Assembly: GCA_018907035.1 (NCBI GenBank) | Contig: JACCIC010000120.1 | Span: 1,571,501 to 1,635,500, forward strand | Source of the DNA: Sycobia sp. Sy_11 | Taxonomy: Eukaryota; Arthropoda; Insecta; Hymenoptera; Epichrysomallidae | DNA length: 64,000 nucleotides | Direction of reading: 5' to 3' | Shown: piece by piece, positions 1 to 12,742 of the stretch | Numbering within the stretch: the first letter of the stretch is position 1 | Layout of the letters: every line of letters begins with the position of its first letter | Notes under the pieces: generated by a model | The model's database searches: none | Told to the model about the DNA's origin: nothing | Seen by the model: the letters and a program-made list of their open reading frames with translations, nothing else | Made by a program: the position numbers and the translations under genes

Positions 1-639
1 ACACGGTGTAAATTTTTTTTATATAAATAATAATTTGTTTTTTATAAGATAGCAAAATGGACAAAAATTTCACGAAATGCAGCTTTCTGAATCCTAAGTT
101 TTTCTAATAAAAAGACATAATAGAATAATGCATGTTGAGATTTTACAATCTCATATACAATAGGATGAAGGATTTGCAATATTCTATTTGTATTTTGAAT
201 TCGAAACTTATAGTTCGTAGAATTTAAATTGTTTTAAATATGAAGAGCTTTAATAAAATCGAGGTAAACAATATAATATGCAAAGGGCATTTTTCCTAAA
301 TTTTTTTTAAAACTTAATACATTAACTACCGCAGAAATTCGCGAACTTTTATACTTGTCCCGGTCATTGGTTATTTGAGTATAACTTGGTGTTAGCTGTT
401 TACCACCGACGGAGCACGAAGGTTTCATTTCTTACGATGCGATGTATAAATATAATTCGCATTCCTTTTCTACGAATAGAGTAGCGAAAATTGAAAGTTT
501 TCTATACATCTAATTAAATTTATCTTACATAATAGGGCTTGTCCCGAAAAGTAATATAAAATGAAAAGATTGTTTTTCGAGACCCCGTCGTGTTTACCGA
601 GGATAAATAGAATATATAGCAGATAGTCAATTTTGGGCT
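1..639. other. AT-rich non-coding sequence
   Basis: No gene, RNA or repeat element is recognisable. Short ORFs here are ordinary chance frames. Confidence 0.6.
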
Positions 640-727
640 TCGGCACACATCCCACACACACGCGCGCGCATACACGCATACGCACAACGTCGACGTCGAC
701 TCATCGATCATATACATATATAACTCG

Positions 728-785
<58 letters not shown>

Positions 786-946
786 GCGAAGAGCCGCGCG
801 CGCGCTCGCGAAAGAAAGGAAGAAAAAAACCGCACTGTCAGAGTCAAGTTCAAGGCCAATATCATAGAATCTGTGTGCACTAGCACACTCCAAAAAGCGT
901 TCTATACTACCTATATATACAGCTATGCCCCCTCCTCGCGGGAGGC

Positions 947-979
<33 letters not shown>

Positions 980-1320
980 CGCCAGAGAGTCGCGTCTGTT
1001 CCTCTCCCTCCCCTCCCCCCTTCGCCCTTTCCTCTTCCGCCCGCCGCGTCGCTGCTCTCCTTCGTGCGCGCATGCATGTGCGCGCGCGCGTGTGTAGATA
1101 CGTACGTACGTACGTACGTATGTATATATATATATATGTATATTTGTACAGCGCACCGCGAGGAAGGAGGCGGATGGGGAATAGGAGGAAAAGGGGACGG
1201 CAATAGGTAAGCGATCGCGCCTTGTCGCGCGCGCTCCCTCGGCTCCTCCCCGACCCGCGTCTTCGAATTCTCAGGGACGCTCGTCGCGCAAAAGCGCTAC
1301 CCGCTGTATACAATGCTAAA
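640..1320 (+). promoter_or_regulatory. GC/CpG-rich island with candidate non-coding first exon
   Basis: Rich in CpG, with CG/CA repeats (about 655-685 and 795-812), (TA)n tracts at 729-782 and 951-979, and a TACG/TATG/TA composite at 1099-1145. A near-perfect donor CAATAG|gtaagc lies at 1206/1207. The sequence before it could be the end of a first exon, of ERR (57 kb upstream) or of another transcript. ORFs here are Tyr-Ile or Arg repeats from microsatellites and are not genes. No TATA box of good context is seen outside the repeats. Confidence 0.3.
842..859 (+). promoter_or_regulatory. 18 bp shared element containing an ERR/FTZ-F1-type site
   Basis: AGTCAAGTTCAAGGCCAA, identical to 53412-53429, with TCAAGGCCA at 850-858. 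It lies in a GC/CpG-rich island and is followed about 350 bp later by a strong splice donor. Confidence 0.3.
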
Positions 1321-1540
1321 TAATATGGGCTCGAGTGTCACACGGCGTATTATACCTTATAGGCATCGAGCTCTAATATACCTGCATTGCTGTACACAGG
1401 TTTTCGTGGCCGTAAATCCCGATCGCGCCTATTACGATCGCATTGGCTTAAAGTATGTGCGTGAGTATTTAGAGAAGGGCCGTATCGACGAGGGGCGTTG
1501 TAGCGTCCTTAAGGCTCTTATACAAATGTTTAAATTATGA
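1313..1540 (+). CDS. Unrecognised 75-codon ORF downstream of the GC-rich island
   Basis: The ORF is complex rather than repetitive in its second half (AVNPDRAYYDRIGLKYVREY..., with charged residues and CpG-containing codons) and stands out from the AT-rich surroundings. A plausible internal acceptor (TGTACACAG at 1391-1399) precedes that half, so it may be an exon rather than a whole gene. AATAAA occurs near 1691. I do not recognise a family, and it may be chance. Confidence 0.15.
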   Translation: MLNNMGSSVTRRIIPYRHRALIYLHCCTQVFVAVNPDRAYYDRIGLKYVREYLEKGRIDEGRCSVLKALIQMFKL

Positions 1541-3250
1541 AAAATCAAAACATTTTTAATTTTTCGGCTTATATTTAATCGATTTTCGTTCGAATGAAAA
1601 TAATCCTACCGACTCCCAATCCTTTGATCTGAGATCGATAAATTTAGCGTTTATAGTTTTATATAATATTCAATTTGAATTCCGAGCATAATAAACGAAT
1701 TTTTAGACCGCTGAGAAAGAATATCGGACATTCTTTCAATAATTTTTATTAACTTAATTTATCTTTCGAGAGCAAGACCTTATATTACTTTGCACGGTAA
1801 TTTCAAGTATTTTCCATATTTATTGCCACATAAAGCGAGTGACATTTCTAACTCCCTCTCTCTCTCGATCTCTCTCTCTCTCTCTCAAATATTGTTTCGG
1901 AAACCTAAGCAACAATATATAACCAACATTAAATTAGGAGAGAGAGAGAGAGAGAGTATACCATATAGAATTTTATTGAAATCGATAGTCGTTTTTGCCG
2001 TTCGTCGCAATGAGCTTAAAAACTTTTTTGGAGGCTAAACTGCTAGAGTAGACAGATTTGGGCAAAGGATCGATTCAAGCTGGCAATCTGAAGAGCGAAA
2101 TGGTACGGATTACGAAGCTTTCGTAGTAAACTGTTTTTAACAATGCGACTGATAGGGCAATACATTTCGAGATACATCATATAGATTTGTTTCAAATTAT
2201 TAAAGAATTTCTGTTTTATAACAAATAATTCATAAATATTTGCATAGACTGCAAATATTTGTTACCGATACTCTGGCTCGAATGAAGATGCGGCCTGGGA
2301 ACTGATATTATTAATGTTCGATCAAATATTGTCAATTGGACTTCAAGTCTGGCGTAAGAACTGCTTTGCGCTTTATTTTTATTACACGTAATTGAATTAA
2401 TGCCTTTTGTTAAATGCTCATCAAATCTTTCTAAACGTATGCTCGGTAGATAGCTTAGTGTATTTTTTAATAGATACAAGAAATAAATTTAATGGGTTAC
2501 TCTGCCCGCGGATAATATCTATTATTAAACTGTTGAGTAAAAAAGAAAATAATAATAATAATTTCGAGGAAAAACTAACAGAAAAAAATTAATTAACTTA
2601 TAATTTATAATATTTTCTAAGATTGGGTGATTTATCATCTTACTGCGATGGTGCCAGGACCAAATGTATGCACGACGACAGTGCTTCTGTTGTTTTGCTT
2701 TTTTCCCCCCTTTTTCACGTGATTATAACGATGCAAATATTTAACCTGCGGTTTACTATGTACATTGTGCGAAATAAAACGCGCTAAAAATAATTCGACA
2801 ACATTGTTCGATACTTTACTCGCAATAAATTAATGGTCAATAGAGCGACTATGCGAATATCTTGAAAATTGCTTAGTAAAATTTGAATGCTCAAATCAAA
2901 GCCAAGCCTCTTAATTTTAAGTTCACTGATGTAACGATAAATGCAATTAGTTTTGTACTTTAGCGACAAAGTGCCACGGTCAGGCCTGCTCTCTATGTGC
3001 ATAATTGTGCAGCTTCTGAATATTATGCAATAAAGATAATATTTGATGCTTTTTGCATAATTTATTTTTAACGACATGCAAGTATTATTATTGTCTGTCA
3101 TTTTTCATCTCTTTGCATGAACCAAAAAAAAATTCCATTTATTCTATATATATATCATTGAGGCGCAAATCCACACACTATGCAAGACGACACTTTCCTG
3201 TTATCGTTCAACCGCGTTGCACGCGCATAGCGGATGATGCATTCGATTTC
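1541..3250. other. AT-rich non-coding sequence with short (CT)n and (GA)n tracts
   Basis: Interrupted (CT)n lies at about 1855-1887 and (GA)n at 1939-1956. Nothing else is supported. Confidence 0.55.
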
Positions 3251-3377
<127 letters not shown>

Positions 3378-3578
3378 AGAGATTTTCACGAGGTGTAATA
3401 GCTCGCGAATTAATTGGGGAAAAATCCGTTGTAACACGCGCGTGCGCTTAGCAGATCGAAGTCACAGTGGTGTAAGAGAGGACCAGATAATGTATCGGTG
3501 TGTCTCAAGGTAAAATGCAGTAAAGTTCATGACCGATATTGCGTTCGTGTACAAAGACTTCACTTTAAGAGAGTCAGT

Positions 3579-3579
3579 C

Positions 3580-3652
<73 letters not shown>
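3579..3652. repeat. (GA)n microsatellite
   Basis: About 35 uninterrupted GA units: a homopurine/homopyrimidine mirror repeat capable of H-DNA. Confidence 0.95.
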
Positions 3653-3657
<5 letters not shown>

Positions 3658-3659
3658 GA

Positions 3660-4486
3660 AACAGGGAATCAAAGTTTCATCATCCTGACGCTTCGTTATG
3701 ATTATTTGTGTATAGCCGAGGTTATACCCAATCGTATAGTTTCTGAAAATCATGGATTTATAGACCAATCGTTTGGTAGCATTTTTGTGTCAATCAGTTT
3801 TCGAAAGGCGCTCGTTGTACTTTATTACACATTATGTAATACATACTATTAATACACTTTTCATGTATGATCAAAAAGGATTAGAGCGAAATTTATAAAT
3901 AGATTGGATAGCTTGGATTTTTGAAAAATATACAATTGCCAAAGACAATGAATCGTAATTTATAAAAGAAAGGATTACACGCCTATCATAATTTGTTAAT
4001 ATTTAACTCAAAAGACGTGTAAATTATCCGAGTATTCGTAAAAGACAGATGATAAATTCAATGATGAAAGAGTTAGTTATTAAGCTACAGTTAATATACA
4101 TAAAGTGTAATTTTTGTTCCAGCGAATATAGAATATTTTTTAAGAATTACTTACCGCAAAAATTTTTTTTTCTAAATATTTCCTTATGGAGATGTAGATA
4201 AAACTCTCATATATTATATAAATTAAAATAATAATAAGTTCGTAATTTCTTAGTTGTCTAAATCATTATTACACTGTGCAATAAGAGAGTCATTTTTGTT
4301 TGTAGAATCTTACCTTGGTTTTACATTTGTTACTACAGTTATTGATTATTTTGCGATATAGTCGACAAAAATATGATGATGAAAAGAATATGATTTAGAT
4401 ATGTTATACTCAACAAGTACACTTTTCACAGCTTATTATTGATAATAGGAATATACAGTTTATTAGGATAAGCAAGCAAGCACGTG

Positions 4487-4560
<74 letters not shown>

Positions 4561-4755
4561 AAGTACAGACATTATTTTGTATGTATTTATACATTATAAA
4601 AATTTTCTCATTATTTTACGCTTAGTACTAATTAAATATCAGGCATACTATTAGGTATGAAATTAAAATTATTATGAATATCAGCAAGTGATTTATCGTT
4701 CGCCAGATAATTAAAAATATATAGGTCTGTTAAATCGGTTCTTTTAGATAGTTGA
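3660..4755. other. AT-rich non-coding sequence with a (TA)n tract
   Basis: A (TA)n tract lies at about 4490-4560. Nothing else is recognisable. Confidence 0.55.
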
Positions 4756-4759
4756 TAGT

Positions 4760-5240
4760 TTCTCCATCCCCTCTTATCTTTTAACGCCTTAAAACCTGTC
4801 TTTTCCTACTTTGTTGTGTTATTATTTGACACTTCCCTTAGTTGTTCTGTTAAATAATATCTTGTATAGGTCACCTATTTTCTTCCATATTCTCTACCCG
4901 TCTATTATTTACTTTCCTGATATTTTCAAGCTAGCAATTTCGAATTGTTCCATTCTTCTTCCATTGCCCATACAGTTGAGATTCGGTTCTACCTAATGCC
5001 ACTTGCGCATATTTCTTTTTCATTCTCTATAAAATATAACATTTAGCCCGCCCCATGTGTCGATTCCATAAAAATACCCTGTCCTGGCTATTTGTACATA
5101 TATTGCAGTCTACCTTTCCATAATCTTAATTTTGCTTGCTTTCAGATCCTGCTTTATTCATTACCTTTTTCATTTTAGCTGTCAATTTATGTATCCCGTA
5201 AGAATTGCCTATACTCTATTTGTATTTAATCATCACCCCT
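4760..5240 (-). mobile_element. Possible decayed LINE C-terminal remnant
   Basis: The complement strand contains fragments reminiscent of the end of an R1/Jockey-like LINE ORF2: YFYGIDTWGG (compare the family pattern YGAEIWGW), then in another frame KKYAQVALG (compare the KY-L-W-x-LG pattern). The fragments are in the correct order but separated by stops and frame changes. The + strand is strikingly pyrimidine-rich, unlike its neighbours. The similarity is judged by eye and is weak; it could be chance. Confidence 0.25.
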
Positions 5241-5248
5241 ATTTCTTT

Positions 5249-5302
<54 letters not shown>

Positions 5303-5610
5303 ATAGATTAATTCTGTTATTCTTCTTATCCCGTTTATTGTAGAATATTATTACACCTTATAGAGACTGTTGCTCATTGTTAAATTTGGTAACACCATTT
5401 CAGGAGCATGCTTGAGGGCTACAGTTCTTAGTAATATTTCCCTTGACATATCTCTTAATTTTTTTAACCGCATGACATACACAGAAATAATTTAGGAACT
5501 CTTTGTGTATTAAACCAGAAATATTACCAATATTATTACAAATATTACCAACCGAATTCTTAAATAAAAAATATGTTTTCTGAAACCAAGAAAATTGTAT
5601 GTTGAATCTA

Positions 5611-5670
<60 letters not shown>

Positions 5671-6583
5671 CCAATTTAAGAAACTTGTTTTCTTGCTAAA
5701 AAACAAACAATTTATTTACTTGATCAGAGATTTTTTCTCAATGTACAGAACGTAAAAAGTTGGAACTAATAGCAATCCGCTTGTTGAGCTTGTGCCCAGG
5801 ATGAACTTGGGCCAATCGTAGAACGTTCGAAGGTTGGACATATGGCTGGTCCAATATTTGCATCTACTTACTATATCGATCTTGTCGGAATTGAACGTTC
5901 AATCTATTCTCGTCACAGCTCAGTACATTGAAGAAAGTCAATGGTACATCAGTTTCGACTTTTAACAGTGTAAAGGCATCGTTTTTTCAAGTTGCGTATT
6001 CTTTTAGACTGCATATGTGTTTCATATGGAGAGACCTGTAAGTGCCAACATTTTTTCCATGTATTGTCGCCGATGCGAAAGCGATCTTAAAGTCAATGAA
6101 GTACGTTTATAGAGCTTACCATTCATTCCTTTGAATCTATTGTTAATTATTGAGCTATTTTGCATTAATTGTATTCACAAAACTTTTAGGTATAAGTTAG
6201 CTCGTTCAATTTCTTATGCATTCAAATCTCTTATTCTTTTTTGAAACCGGAAAAAAAATTATACATTGTTCTTTTTTAAATTCGTCAAGTTAGTCGGTTG
6301 AATTATTTTCAATGTAAATTTACGTACAGCAATTAAAAAAAACGTAAAATAATTATTGAGTTATTAAGTTTACGTAAAAAGTTATATTTATTTTTATATC
6401 AACAGCATGACGTGCATATTAAAAAATTAATCGGCGTATATTTATTATTTTAAATTTAATATACAATGTTAAAATTTTATTACTTAAAATTTTCCAGAAT
6501 AAAATACATTTATAAATAAAAATTACAAACATATTTATAAAAATGTACAGACGCTCAATTAATGTAACGTAATCAATAGAATC

Positions 6584-6636
<53 letters not shown>

Positions 6637-7314
6637 GAAAGAATAGGTTAAAATAATTTTTTTTGAGGGATTTATATGTATACAACCAATATTGATGTAC
6701 AATAATTTGTAGAAAAATGACCGTTGATTTTTATTAGTGTAAAATTCGTGAATAATTCTTAACAAAATAGTATCACAAACGTTGCTTTTCCTTGCCAAAA
6801 TTACCTATTAGAAAGGTAAAGAACTTTAAAAAATCCCATTCTAATATAAATTTGAAACATTCATTTTAAAATTACAAAGATTATATACATTTATGTTGTT
6901 AGAAACAATCGGGTTTAAATTATTATTGGCTCTTTTATCTTTTTAACCAGCTTTGCACGTTTTAGAATAAAAATTAAAGTTTCGAGTAGGTGTATATTTT
7001 CTGAAAACAGAATTATAATACGAAAATCTTTGTATCTGTATAATTTGGCTCATTAATATTATGAAAATGCTCATCTTCCTTCTGGAAACAACGTCAAGCT
7101 GTTTAAAAACAACCATTCAACGACTGATCAACAAGACTAATATCTCCCTTTTTGAATGAGTTTGCTTCTCAATGCAAAACATATTATATATATAATGAGA
7201 AAAATATAGGCTCGGTTCGCATTGGGATTATGTAAGGAGCGTCTAGTCGGATTGTCGCATCGCTCAGTGGTATAATAATGCACCGATTATGCAATTTGCA
7301 AAGCTACGCACGAG

Positions 7315-7362
<48 letters not shown>

Positions 7363-8601
7363 CGCGTGTGTGCTCGTATTCTCGCAGATTGCTGCCTGCA
7401 ACAGCCTCCGAAGAAGCGCGCGCTCGCGCGCACACAATATTGTTAAATTGTAAAATAGTCGATAATTAGTCAGGGAGCTGTCGACAGCCGGAAAACTGAA
7501 GAGATCGCCGCTCGTTGTAATGTACACAACAGGTAGCGCCACGCGCACTTGATGATGACGAAATCGGCAGCTCGAGCGAAATATATATTATTTATCTATT
7601 ATCATTTTTGCCGGATTATAGTTCTTTAAGGAATTACGCATACAGAACAAGCTCAATTTTAATCAATGAAAGAATCCAAGAGACACTGTTTGTGAAGTGT
7701 TTCGGAACAAAAGTTCTCGAATCTTACTCGATCTCTTAACCTCAGCTCGGAGAGTAGAATCCAGTGTTTAACGATATAGTAATAGTCCAGGCGTTGGATG
7801 TCTTTTCGTATGTAATAATATGTCCTCTGTTAAACAAGGCTTTTCTTATGTATTTTGATTCGCAGAATGAGAATCCGAATGTCTTTTTATGATTAAAAAT
7901 TTCAATTGTTTAAACAATTAGGAAGCAATGAATATTTCATACCGGATATATTTTTTCCCGAAATTGTAAACAATTTGTAGTAAGCAAGTTCATCCTTTTA
8001 AAAAATCCATATTTTGTTATTATTTATAAAAATGGTCAAAGGTTTCTTATTAAAAACATTGTTTATTTAAAATATTTTTATCTGCAAACATTAGAAATGA
8101 TTAATCAAGATTTCCAGCATCGTGTTGAATTGTCCAAATATGTTAATTATATTTGCGATTTTACAAGTAATAAAAGTTTCTAAAACTACAAAATGAGAAC
8201 TTCGAAAAATGGTAACTTTTAATTATAGATTTTTGAACCATGAATCCTGTTAGAAGCTTCGTTGCTCAAATGTTTCTATAATTTTAGAGATAGAAAATCG
8301 AAGTAAATTATGAACAACCACGATTTGAATGATGTTTTTTGTTTAACTACAAAGATTCGGCTTCTACACGGATGAAAATACATTGAAAAAAAATATTTTT
8401 TTACTCGGGACCTTTATCGCAAACGGAATGATCAAAGTTACCCCAAATCAAGACCACAAACAAATCGATGCCTTTTTCCGAATATTAACCGTCAGAATCA
8501 GCAACTGCTATAGGCAACGTATGCAACCGACTAGGGCGTCGCCTACATGGGCAAATCTGAAATTTTCGTTACTAATAACATTACCAGTATAGCTATATAT
8601 A

Positions 8602-8655
<54 letters not shown>

Positions 8656-8700
8656 CCTGATGTCATTTATACTTCAATTGGAACTAAAACGTGCGTAGCT
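5241..8700. other. AT-rich non-coding sequence with several (TA)n tracts
   Basis: (TA)n tracts lie at about 5252-5300, 5613-5668, 6588-6634, 7317-7360 and 8610-8653. A less AT-rich patch at 5740-6130 looks like single-copy sequence. At about 7480-7492 is the 12 bp palindrome GCTGTCGACAGC. No gene is recognised; Tyr-Ile ORFs are microsatellite translations. Confidence 0.55.
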
Positions 8701-8706
8701 CACCAC

Positions 8707-8753
8707 CTTGAGCGCTTATAGGCACTGCGCGCAGTAGCACTATAGCGCTTAAG
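8707..8753. other. Imperfect 47-nt hairpin
   Basis: CTTGAGCGCT pairs with AGCGCTTAAG (one G-T pair), then ATAG with CTAT after a one-base bulge, and CTGC with GCAG around a two-base turn. This gives a compact stem-loop in AT-rich sequence. It could be a small RNA precursor, a protein-binding palindrome or a foldback remnant. Confidence 0.35.
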
Positions 8754-11348
8754 TGTCAAACTATGAAAGTTTTAATTTTCATTGAAGAAGTATGCATTAC
8801 GTGAGATTCTATAGCTATGTCTTCAATATATATATAGGTATACTTGTAATACTCACAGGAATGAAAACTTAGAGATTTGCCTATGTAGAAAGCGTTTTAG
8901 TCGACAACCTTGAGAAGTCTAATCGCCGTCCTACCGAGTCAAGTGGACAACCTGGAGAGAAACGTTACCTTTTTAATTACTTTTTTAAATTCTTTTATAA
9001 ATTCTTCTCGCTAAACATAAAAGATTTTTAATTGTAATTTATTAATATAAGTTGTGAAAAAAAAATTGTTGTAGCAATTTACAAACCTCGAAATTCTATA
9101 TCAAGATTCTGGAAATAACCGGATTGTTGTGAGACAAAATTAGTTTTCAAGTTTCCATAATTCTCTTGTGCCACACATTAGAGTCTATTACAATTTACAT
9201 TATTTGATAAAATACAAGACTTGAGATTCCTTATTTTACTTGGCTGCCCACGTTATCTACATGCTACATGCAGATAGTATTATTCATACGATTCTTCTCG
9301 AACGCATCGAGAATCGCTCTGTATGGCTCTTTTTCGCGTTTTTACGTGTTATATATAGTTGATAATGAGAGGTTTAATACGCGTAGGCCGAACAATCGTG
9401 CGGGGCAGTGCGGGAAAGAAATCTGCGAGAGCGGCGAAATTGTGCGTCAGGATGCGCGCGGTTATCTGTCCGTGTCCATCTAGCGGATTTTTCGGTCGAA
9501 TTTTTGAAAAAGTGCCGGAATTTTGTTTCCTCTTCTTCTTCTTTTTTGTCAGTCAGCGCTTCTTTATAATATCACATACGCAGCGGAAGTGTCTTCCTCT
9601 GCACGGGAGAACAAAGGCGAGATGCGCACTGGCAGTGTAAAAAAAAATTAATGCATGAGATCAGACAATCTAGTATTTGCAGGGGGGAGGGGGTGACGGT
9701 AAAATAACGAGGCTCGCTTTGAGGCATTTAACGAAAACGAATGCACATGTAGATATACTGATTCAGATATCAGAGTATTTAGGAATATGAATGTTGAAAA
9801 TCTGAAGTGGCATCGGGCGAGCCCCTCGCGTGATTCAATGATATGATAATAATAATATACAATATATGAGTCGAAATAATATGGGACTTGAATTTAATGC
9901 GGTGTAAAATATATGCGCAAAAACGATAAAAGATATACGCGTTGTAAAAGATTGAGCGTTATTGTTTTCAAGAGTAAAAATGTAGATAAAATATTTTGCT
10001 GAAAATTGGCAACGTATGTTTTGGTTTTTTTTTTTGGGTGCTGATTACGAATATTAGTGTAGGTTGAGCATGTAGGTAGTGGTTATTACCGGAAATTGTA
10101 TTTTCATCACAAAATCCGTAGAAAAAAGGTATATAAACAAATACGAAAAATACGAAAAATCTCAAAAAATATTCCAAACAAAAGTTGTAGATTTCATCAA
10201 AATTCATATTTCATGGTCTATGCATGTTTTTCGGTTAAAGCAATATTATTGGAAAGAAAAATGAACAATTTTGACTCGGGTTTCTCTAAAGATCGACGAT
10301 TTATGCCTGCAGACCGGAAAAGCACCCACCCTCAATTCGGTTGATAATTTTTATACATTTAAATTTTTGGGAGACTAATTACGAATTTCATAATGACTTT
10401 CGACGAAAATCGAATTCTCGTGTCGAAAACGAAAACAATAATTGGTTTTTCGAATTTCTCACGGAAAATTAGGAATAATTTCGAAAAATATTTGAAACAG
10501 TTATTATAAATAATTATTAAAACACTACTTTTTTTATTCTACGGACTTTTTCGCTATAAGCTGCTTGTCCTGGATCAATTGCTGAAAGATGTTTCGAATT
10601 TTTTTACATTTTGGGCAAACAACGATCATTCTTCAGGAAATTCCTAGGTGGAAATGCTGAATTTTTCTACAGAAATATTATATTTATTTCGCCTATAATT
10701 AATTTTTCGCATTGCCTAGGATAAATTAAAAATCTCATCATTTTTATGTTTAGGATTTTGTTTTTTAAGATAAAAATCGGATACTTTCCGGAAAATGATT
10801 CAAATTATAAATTCAGCTAACTAGCGAATTAAAAAGCTGTTGGTTGCTATTCAGATTAATCTTATAATAGTATGAAATTAGGCGATGATATGTTGAAAAT
10901 TCATTAGCAATTAATTATACAAAATAACATAGAATTGACCTCGACAGATATTCTCTATTTTCCGAAACGAAATCAAGTAATTATAAGTCCATACACTTTG
11001 GTAAATGTATATCTATATAATTCAAAGCGTGCCGTGTTTACACCGACCACTCATGACTACGAGGGTAAACATTCAATTCGAGATCCGTAACGACCGCTAG
11101 TGAGCGGTACAATACATCTGATGTATTGTATTAGATCTGGTGCCGAGTTATTATTAAAAAAAGCAAAAAAAACTAAATTATTATGTCGAAACACAGTAAT
11201 GCATTGCAATATCACAGTACAGTGTAATACTTTTATTATATAATTAGCACCAGGAGCTTGAATTACTCGCTCGGATCTTGAGGACTCACTGCGAGGTGTC
11301 GTCTAGACGATACCCTCCAGCTGCTGCTCCAATCTCTGGTTTCCTATA

Positions 11349-11379
<31 letters not shown>

Positions 11380-11701
11380 TCTTCGAGATTTTTCTATTTA
11401 AGGCGAACGTGTTTTAACGAATATTTTGTGTCACTACAAAAGAATTCATTATACTATATGCTATTCGAATTTTTTAATATAATATAAAAATGTAGATTAT
11501 ATTTCAAAATTGTGATTCGTACATTTGTATTAATTGACGAAGCGTTATTTTATAGGTTTTACTCGTCGTAAGCCGAGACCAGAAGCCCAAGACCTGAGTT
11601 TTATTATTGCACGTACACACGTATGTAATACCGTGTAACGTGCAAACACACAAAGGTTTACACAAAAAATTCTTAGCCAGTCCTTGTATTGTTATTTACT
11701 A
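8754..11701. other. Non-coding sequence, mostly AT-rich
   Basis: A GC-richer patch at 9260-9640 carries Arg/Ala-rich ORFs on the + strand that match no family I know. A TA tract lies at about 11345-11371. No gene is supported. Confidence 0.5.
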
Positions 11702-12265
11702 TTTTTTGTCAAGTGTATAAAAAAAATGTCAGGTGTTTATGATAAATTTTCGACGATTTTCAAAGATTTTCGTATATAGTAACATTGATGAGAATCTCAA
11801 ATATTGATTATAATACGGAAATGTTTCAAAAACGCATTGAAATTAAGTAACGAACAAATTTTAATTTTTATAATCATTTATCAATATGCTCGTCCTCATA
11901 AACAATTTTTTTAATTTAAACTTTGCAATACATACGAATGATTTAACGATTTATTATTTCCAATAATATTAAGAATCGTCAAAATGTTCTAATATATTTG
12001 TTTTTTCAATTTTAAAATACCTGCACTTCTTTATTACAGATTTTTTTGGCCAGGTAAGCTTGGTAAAGTAACCTTGACTGGTACACACAAAACAAAATTT
12101 CCATTATATTAATGCTCCATAGTTAAAGTAAGCAATAATGAGAAACTTACAGTTACAATGGAAATAATTAAACTTTCATATAATCCCATAATAATGTAAT
12201 ATTTATTGAACGAAGTGTAAAATACGAGTATTTCCTATATTTCAGATGTCTGTAATCTTTTGAAG
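11702..12265. repeat. Dispersed 0.56 kb repeat, copy 1
   Basis: Matches 19302-19870 in the same orientation, roughly nine positions in ten by eye, with only small indels. Copy 1 is cut off at TTTTGAAG, exactly where a (TA)n tract and the Helitron-like fragment begin, whereas copy 2 continues into unrelated sequence. Both copies keep a 14 nt segment flanked by strong splice signals (see findings). No protein frame spans the repeat. It is either a non-autonomous mobile element or a segmental duplicate. Confidence 0.85.
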
Positions 12266-12319
12266 ATATATATATATATTAAATAAGGCTTCTATGAGAA
12301 AATACAGTAGTTTTGTGTA

Positions 12320-12620
12320 CGGCGATTGAATATGATATCCATGCGTCTCAGACTGACTCCTACAGGGAGTATCGTGTTTAGTCGGTAGGAAACGATGTCC
12401 AGGTAAGTAGGGACGGCTTCTACGGAGAGTTTCGTATTCTATATCATCCGAACACCAAACTCCCCTTAGAAGACGTCGTTGGATACCTGGACATCGCTTC
12501 CATCTCTCCAACACAAAATTCTCTATAGCAGTCGTCCCGATGATCACATATTCTATTTTCAAATATGAAATTCCGTAGAAGTCGACTCAGGACACTTGGA
12601 TATCTTCTTTTAACGCCCGA
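12320..12620. repeat. ~60 bp unit array that reverses orientation (copy 1)
   Basis: Two units on one strand (around 12,345-12,440) are followed by about three in the opposite orientation (12,456-12,610). Each contains CTTCTACGGRGAGT-like and GGAAACGATGTCCAGGT-like segments or their complements. The minus strand of the left half reads PGHRFLPTKHDTP, the same peptide as in the array at 13.85-14.51 kb. Confidence 0.75.
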
Positions 12621-12666
12621 ATTCGAAAGTAAAATTTTACCCGCAGAAGCCGTATGTAATATGCAT

Positions 12667-12742
12667 AAAATGTGATCTTTCGCAAACCATTTGATAATAT
12701 ATATATATATAGTATCAAATGGTCTGTGAAATATCACATTTT
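12667..12742. repeat. Inverted repeat with 30-nt arms and (TA)n loop
   Basis: Arms 12667-12696 and 12713-12742 pair at 27 of 30 positions without gaps, separated by a 16 nt AT spacer. Only the right arm is recognisable in the second Helitron-like copy (after 14538). Cruciform or hairpin formation is likely. Confidence 0.75.
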
